16,697 nt of DNA from an uncultured Alphaproteobacteria bacterium (lineage in GTDB: Bacteria > Pseudomonadota > Alphaproteobacteria > Rhizobiales > Beijerinckiaceae), in the NCBI GenBank assembly GCA_937903315.1, contig CALCZO010000138.1, positions 1 through 16,697 of the forward strand, given 5' to 3'. Positions 13,794-16,697 of the stretch are shown in pieces. The notes under the pieces were generated by a model that was given only the letters and a program-made list of their open reading frames with translations, had not been told where the DNA came from and ran no database searches. Within the stretch, counting starts at the first letter, position 1. Every line of letters starts with the position of its first letter. The position numbers and the translations under genes were made by a program.

Positions 13794-14701
13794 TGACCAC
13801 CGCTCCCTCCCCGCTGCTCTCGGTCGAGCATATGACGATGCGCTTCGGCGGCCTCGTCGCGATCAACGATCTGAGCTTCACCCTCAACCGCGGCGAGATC
13901 ACCGCGCTGATCGGCCCGAACGGCGCCGGCAAGACGACGGTGTTCAACTGCGTCACCGGCTTTTACAAGCCGACGGTCGGCCGTCTCGCCCTGCGCCATG
14001 GCGACATCGACATCGGCGCGAACATCGAAGCGGCGACCGCCGGCCCCTCGGCGATCCACAAGACCGAGGCGGGCACGCTGTTCCTGCTCGAACGGATGCC
14101 CGATTTCGAGATTACCGAAAAAGCGCGTGTTGCCCGCACCTTCCAGAACATCCGTCTGTTCTCGGGCATGACCGTGCTGGAGAACCTGATGGTCGCCCAG
14201 CACAACGCGCTCAATGCCGCCTCGCTCTACACGTTCGGCGGCATCATCGGCCTGCCCTCGTTCAACGCCGCCGAGCGGCAGGGGATCGAGAAGGCCAAGT
14301 ACTGGCTCGACAAGACCGGTCTGATGGACCGCGCCGACGATCCGGCGGGCGAATTGTCCTATGGTGCCCAGCGCCGGCTGGAGATCGCCCGGGCGATGTG
14401 CACCGACCCCGTCCTGCTCTGTCTCGACGAGCCGGCCGCCGGCCTCAACCCGAAGGAAAGCAGCGAACTCAACGCGCTGATCCGCTCGATCCGCAAGGAT
14501 CACGAGTGTTCCGTGATCCTGATCGAACATGACATGTCGGTGGTGATGGAAATTTCCGATCATGTCGTCGTGCTCGACTACGGCACCAAGATCGCCGACG
14601 GCACGCCGGACGACATCAAGAACGATCCGAAGGTCATCGCCGCCTATCTCGGCGTTGCGGATGAGGACGTCGAAGACGTCGAGGCGGAGGTGGGCCTATG
14701 A
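13793..14701 (+). CDS. livG: Branched-chain amino-acid ABC transporter ATP-binding protein LivG
   Basis: A cytoplasmic ATPase of the importer. Walker A is GPNGAGKTT (41-49), the Q-loop glutamine is Q118 (ARTFQNIRLF), the ABC signature is LSYGAQRR (188-195), Walker B is LLCLDE (208-213), and the switch histidine is H246 (IEHDM). At 302 residues it is longer than the usual 255 or so: about 35-40 extra residues lie between Walker A and the Q-loop (about 70-110), and an acidic tail (VADEDVEDVEAEV) follows the core. GAAGGAGGG precedes the start. The last four bases overlap livF (ATGA). Confidence 0.96.
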   Translation: MTTAPSPLLSVEHMTMRFGGLVAINDLSFTLNRGEITALIGPNGAGKTTVFNCVTGFYKPTVGRLALRHGDIDIGANIEAATAGPSAIHKTEAGTLFLLERMPDFEITEKARVARTFQNIRLFSGMTVLENLMVAQHNALNAASLYTFGGIIGLPSFNAAERQGIEKAKYWLDKTGLMDRADDPAGELSYGAQRRLEIARAMCTDPVLLCLDEPAAGLNPKESSELNALIRSIRKDHECSVILIEHDMSVVMEISDHVVVLDYGTKIADGTPDDIKNDPKVIAAYLGVADEDVEDVEAEVGL

Positions 14702-15426
14702 CAAGCCAACCCATGCTCTCGGTCCGTGGCGTGAAAACCTTTTACGGCAACATCATCGCGCTCAAGGGCGTCGATCTTGACGTCAATGAAGGTGAAATCG
14801 TTACGCTCATCGGCGCCAACGGCGCCGGCAAGTCGACGCTGATGATGACGATCTTCGGCAAGCCGCGCGCCCGCGAGGGCGTCATCACCTATCGCGGTCA
14901 GGACATCACCAACCTGCCGACGCATGAAATCGCGCGGCTCGGCATCAACCAGTCGCCGGAAGGCCGCCGCATCTTTCCGCGCATGACGGTCTACGAAAAT
15001 CTCCAGATGGGCGCGGCGGTCGATGACTTCCGCCATTTCGACGCCGATCTTGAGCGGGTGACGACGATTTTCCCGCGCCTGAAGGAGCGGCTCTACCAGC
15101 GCGGGGGCACCCTGTCGGGCGGCGAACAGCAGATGCTGGCGATTGCCCGTGCGCTGATGGCCCGGCCGAAACTGCTGCTGCTTGATGAGCCGTCGCTCGG
15201 TCTGGCGCCGATCATCGTCAAGCAGATCTTCGAGGTGATCCGGGAGATCAATTCCGAGCAGGGCATGACCGTGTTCCTGGTCGAGCAGAACGCCTACCAT
15301 GCGCTCAAGCTCGCCAATCGCGGCTATGTCATGGTCAACGGCGTCATCACCATGAGCGGTACCGGAAAGGCGCTGCTGACCGATCCTCAGGTGCGCGCGG
15401 CCTATCTTGAAGGAGGGCACCACTGA
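14698..15426 (+). CDS. livF: Branched-chain amino-acid ABC transporter ATP-binding protein LivF
   Basis: The second ATPase, 242 residues. Walker A is GANGAGKST (39-47), signature LSGGEQQ (139-145), and Walker B LLLLDE (159-164). The switch-histidine position is a glutamine (VEQNA, Q197), which is characteristic of LivF rather than a defect. It starts with MTSQPMLSVRGVKTFYG after a GGAGG ribosome site inside the end of livG. The stop overlaps the next gene by one base (TGATG). LivF and LivG form the nucleotide-binding dimer that drives the LivHM pore. Confidence 0.97.
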   Translation: MTSQPMLSVRGVKTFYGNIIALKGVDLDVNEGEIVTLIGANGAGKSTLMMTIFGKPRAREGVITYRGQDITNLPTHEIARLGINQSPEGRRIFPRMTVYENLQMGAAVDDFRHFDADLERVTTIFPRLKERLYQRGGTLSGGEQQMLAIARALMARPKLLLLDEPSLGLAPIIVKQIFEVIREINSEQGMTVFLVEQNAYHALKLANRGYVMVNGVITMSGTGKALLTDPQVRAAYLEGGHH

Positions 15427-15770
15427 TGCAGGGCATTCTGTACGAAGAGCCGTCCGCCTGGCTGTTCCTGCTGGTTACCGTGGTCATGGGCGGCGGCGCG
15501 GCGTGGCAGACCGGCAAGGCCATCGCCAGCACATGGAAACCGCTGTGGCAGCTCGGATTCTACATGCTGCTGCTGGGGATTGCCGTCCGTTTCACGCATT
15601 TCGCGCTGTTCGAGGGCACCTTCCTCAGTGCTTATTACTACGTCATCGACACAGTCATCGTGGCGGCGATTGCCTTCCTCGGGTGGCGCACGGCGCGCTC
15701 CCGGCAGATGGCCCGCCAGTACGAGTGGCTCTATGGACCAAGCCCGGACAAAGCTGCCTCGGGCGTCTGA
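15426..15770 (+). CDS. Small three-helix membrane protein of the liv operon (probably DUF6867 family)
   Basis: A 114-residue protein with three predicted membrane segments (about 10-28, 41-60 and 68-88) and a basic, polar C-terminal tail (RTARSRQMARQYEWLYG). Its ATG overlaps the livF stop by one base and follows AAGGAGGG, so it is translated as part of the transporter operon. I recall a domain of unknown function (DUF6867) in this position in Hyphomicrobiales but cannot confirm the assignment. No catalytic motif is visible. The context suggests an accessory or assembly role in the transporter, which is inference. An intrinsic terminator begins on the last base of its stop codon. Confidence 0.85.
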   Translation: MQGILYEEPSAWLFLLVTVVMGGGAAWQTGKAIASTWKPLWQLGFYMLLLGIAVRFTHFALFEGTFLSAYYYVIDTVIVAAIAFLGWRTARSRQMARQYEWLYGPSPDKAASGV

Positions 15771-15789
15771 ACGCCGCACGGCGTTTTTT
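15770..15789 (+). terminator. Intrinsic terminator after the liv core operon
   Basis: AACGCCG (15770-15776) pairs with CGGCGTT (15779-15785) over a tight loop (effectively GCAC with the inner pair open), and the T run covers 15784-15789. It starts on the last base of the stop codon before it. It separates livHMGF and the small membrane protein from the binding-protein gene, implying a separate promoter for the latter. Confidence 0.85.
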
Positions 15790-15829
15790 GTGATGACAGA
15801 GGCATGAAAACGGGATTTGTTGAGGACAA

Positions 15830-15844
15830 GGCGCGTATCGCGCC
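15830..15844. promoter_or_regulatory. Inverted repeat in the leader of the binding-protein gene
   Basis: GGCGCG-TAT-CGCGCC is a perfect 6+3+6 inverted repeat, 66 bases before the livK-like start codon, in a 121-base gap that must contain this gene's own promoter if the preceding terminator works. It could be an operator or a leader hairpin. GC-rich symmetry of this size can also arise by chance in this genome. Confidence 0.25.
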
Positions 15845-15910
15845 CAAACCGCGTGACGGGGAGCGGTTCTGCCCCGCCTGACTGATGCAATGACAATGGG
15901 AGAGATTTGC

Positions 15911-16697
15911 ATGAAGAAAACTCTGTTGGCGAGCGTTGCGCTCGTGGCTGGTCTGGCGTTCGCCGGCGCGGCCAATGCGCAGATCAAGATGGGCGTCGCC
16001 GGCCCGCTCACCGGACCGAACGCGGCATTCGGCAAGCAGTTGGCCGATGGTGTCGAGCAGGCCGCTGCCGACATCAACGCCGCCGGCGGAATCATGGGCC
16101 AGAAGATTACGGTCTTCAAGGGCGACGACGTGTCGGACCCCAAGCAGGGCGTGTCGGTTGCCAACAAGTTCTCGGCTGATGGCGTCAAGTTCGTGGTCGG
16201 CCACTTCAACTCGGGCGTGTCGATCCCGGCTTCGGAAGTCTATGCCGAGAACGGCATCCTCGCGGTCAGCCCCGCCTCGACCAACCCGAAGCTGACCGAG
16301 AACCCGAAGGCCAAGTGGAACACCTTCCGGACCTGCGGTCGTGACGATCAGCAGGGCGCCGTGGCCGGCGATTATCTCGCCACCAAGCTGAAGGGCAAGA
16401 AGGTCGCGGTCATCCACGACAAGACCACCTACGGCAAGGGCCTCGCCGACGAGACCAAGAAGGCGATGAATGCCAAGGGCATCAAGGAAGTCGTCTATGA
16501 AGGCGTGAACACCGGCGAGAAGGACTTCTCGGCGCTCGTCTCGAAGATGAAGGCGGCCGGCACGGAAGTCGTCTACTGGGGCGGCCTGCACACCGAAGGC
16601 GGCCTCATCGTCCGCCAGATGCGCGACCAGGGCCTCAACGCCGTCATGATGTCGGGCGACGGCATCACCTCGGCCGAGTTCGCCACCATCGGCGGCC
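15911..16697 (+). CDS. livK: Periplasmic branched-chain amino-acid-binding protein, LivJ/LivK type (3' end cut by window)
   Basis: The substrate-binding protein of the transporter, type I periplasmic binding fold. 262 codons are visible; homologues have about 360-370, so the last third is missing. Residues 1-23 are a signal peptide ending ANA before Q24. The mature start IKMGVAGPLTGPNAAFGKQ, then GDDVSDPKQGVSVANK, GHFNSGVSIPASEVY and AVSPASTNPKLTE, match the ligand-binding family; the last holds residues that grip the amino-acid backbone. The ribosome site is GGGAGAG. Being transcribed apart from the membrane components allows a higher level of binding protein, as is usual. Specificity (leucine, isoleucine, valine, alanine or others) cannot be read from the sequence. 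Confidence 0.95.
   Translation, partial: MKKTLLASVALVAGLAFAGAANAQIKMGVAGPLTGPNAAFGKQLADGVEQAAADINAAGGIMGQKITVFKGDDVSDPKQGVSVANKFSADGVKFVVGHFNSGVSIPASEVYAENGILAVSPASTNPKLTENPKAKWNTFRTCGRDDQQGAVAGDYLATKLKGKKVAVIHDKTTYGKGLADETKKAMNAKGIKEVVYEGVNTGEKDFSALVSKMKAAGTEVVYWGGLHTEGGLIVRQMRDQGLNAVMMSGDGITSAEFATIGG

Noticed and set aside
15857..15876. CGGGG / CCCCG stem in the binding-protein leader as a riboswitch or attenuator
   Set aside because: Only five pairs with a ten-base loop, no T run and no recognisable riboswitch consensus.
1..16697. CRISPR arrays, tRNA or rRNA genes, insertion sequences, phage or toxin-antitoxin genes
   Set aside because: No regularly spaced repeats, cloverleaf-like sequences, transposase motifs or terminal repeats were seen on either strand.

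Overview
The window is a gene-dense, GC-rich stretch of chromosome from an alphaproteobacterium, most likely of the order Hyphomicrobiales (Rhizobiales). The inference rests on the aerobic CO-dehydrogenase-like (Cox) genes, the uvrC-pgsA-moaD-moaE order, a divergent Lrp-type regulator/alanine dehydrogenase pair as in rhizobial aldR/aldA, and a livHMGF operon followed by a small three-helix membrane protein. The genus cannot be named from the sequence. I see no tRNA, rRNA, CRISPR array, insertion sequence or phage gene, so this looks like ordinary metabolic chromosome rather than a mobile region.

Region 1 (1-2386, minus strand): coxS and the first 605 codons of a coxL-type molybdenum hydroxylase, cut by the window edge. 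The active-site loop reads AYRGAGR (form II), so CO need not be the substrate. Region 2 (2387-3127): a 354-base AT-richer intergenic stretch with inverted repeats, then a small secreted Gly/Arg/Tyr-rich protein and a perfect 10-bp hairpin. Region 3 (3128-7005, minus strand): coxG, uvrC, pgsA, moaD, moaE in one direction. moaE carries an in-frame TAG at codon 55, exactly where the conserved tyrosine of the LEHYPGM motif belongs; this is the most notable anomaly in the window.

Region 4 (7118-9637, plus strand): pcaB, pcaD, pcaC, three consecutive steps of the protocatechuate branch of the beta-ketoadipate pathway. Region 5 (9634-11348): a convergent Lrp/AsnC regulator whose stop codon shares the palindrome CTAG with that of pcaC, and, divergent from it across an AT-rich operator-like region, alanine dehydrogenase. 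Region 6 (11506-16697, plus strand): a complete branched-chain amino-acid ABC transporter core (livH, livM, livG, livF), each junction overlapping by 1 or 4 bases, a fifth overlapping gene for a small membrane protein, an intrinsic terminator, then the start of the periplasmic binding protein gene, cut by the window edge.

Functionally, the Mo-hydroxylase subunits depend on molybdopterin, whose synthase is encoded by moaD/moaE, so the broken moaE is relevant to coxSL. The Lrp regulator, alanine dehydrogenase and liv transporter fit an amino-acid uptake and catabolism block. No clearly novel system is visible; the points worth checking are the moaE amber codon, the uncharacterised membrane protein in the liv operon, the secreted glycine-rich protein and several candidate operators.
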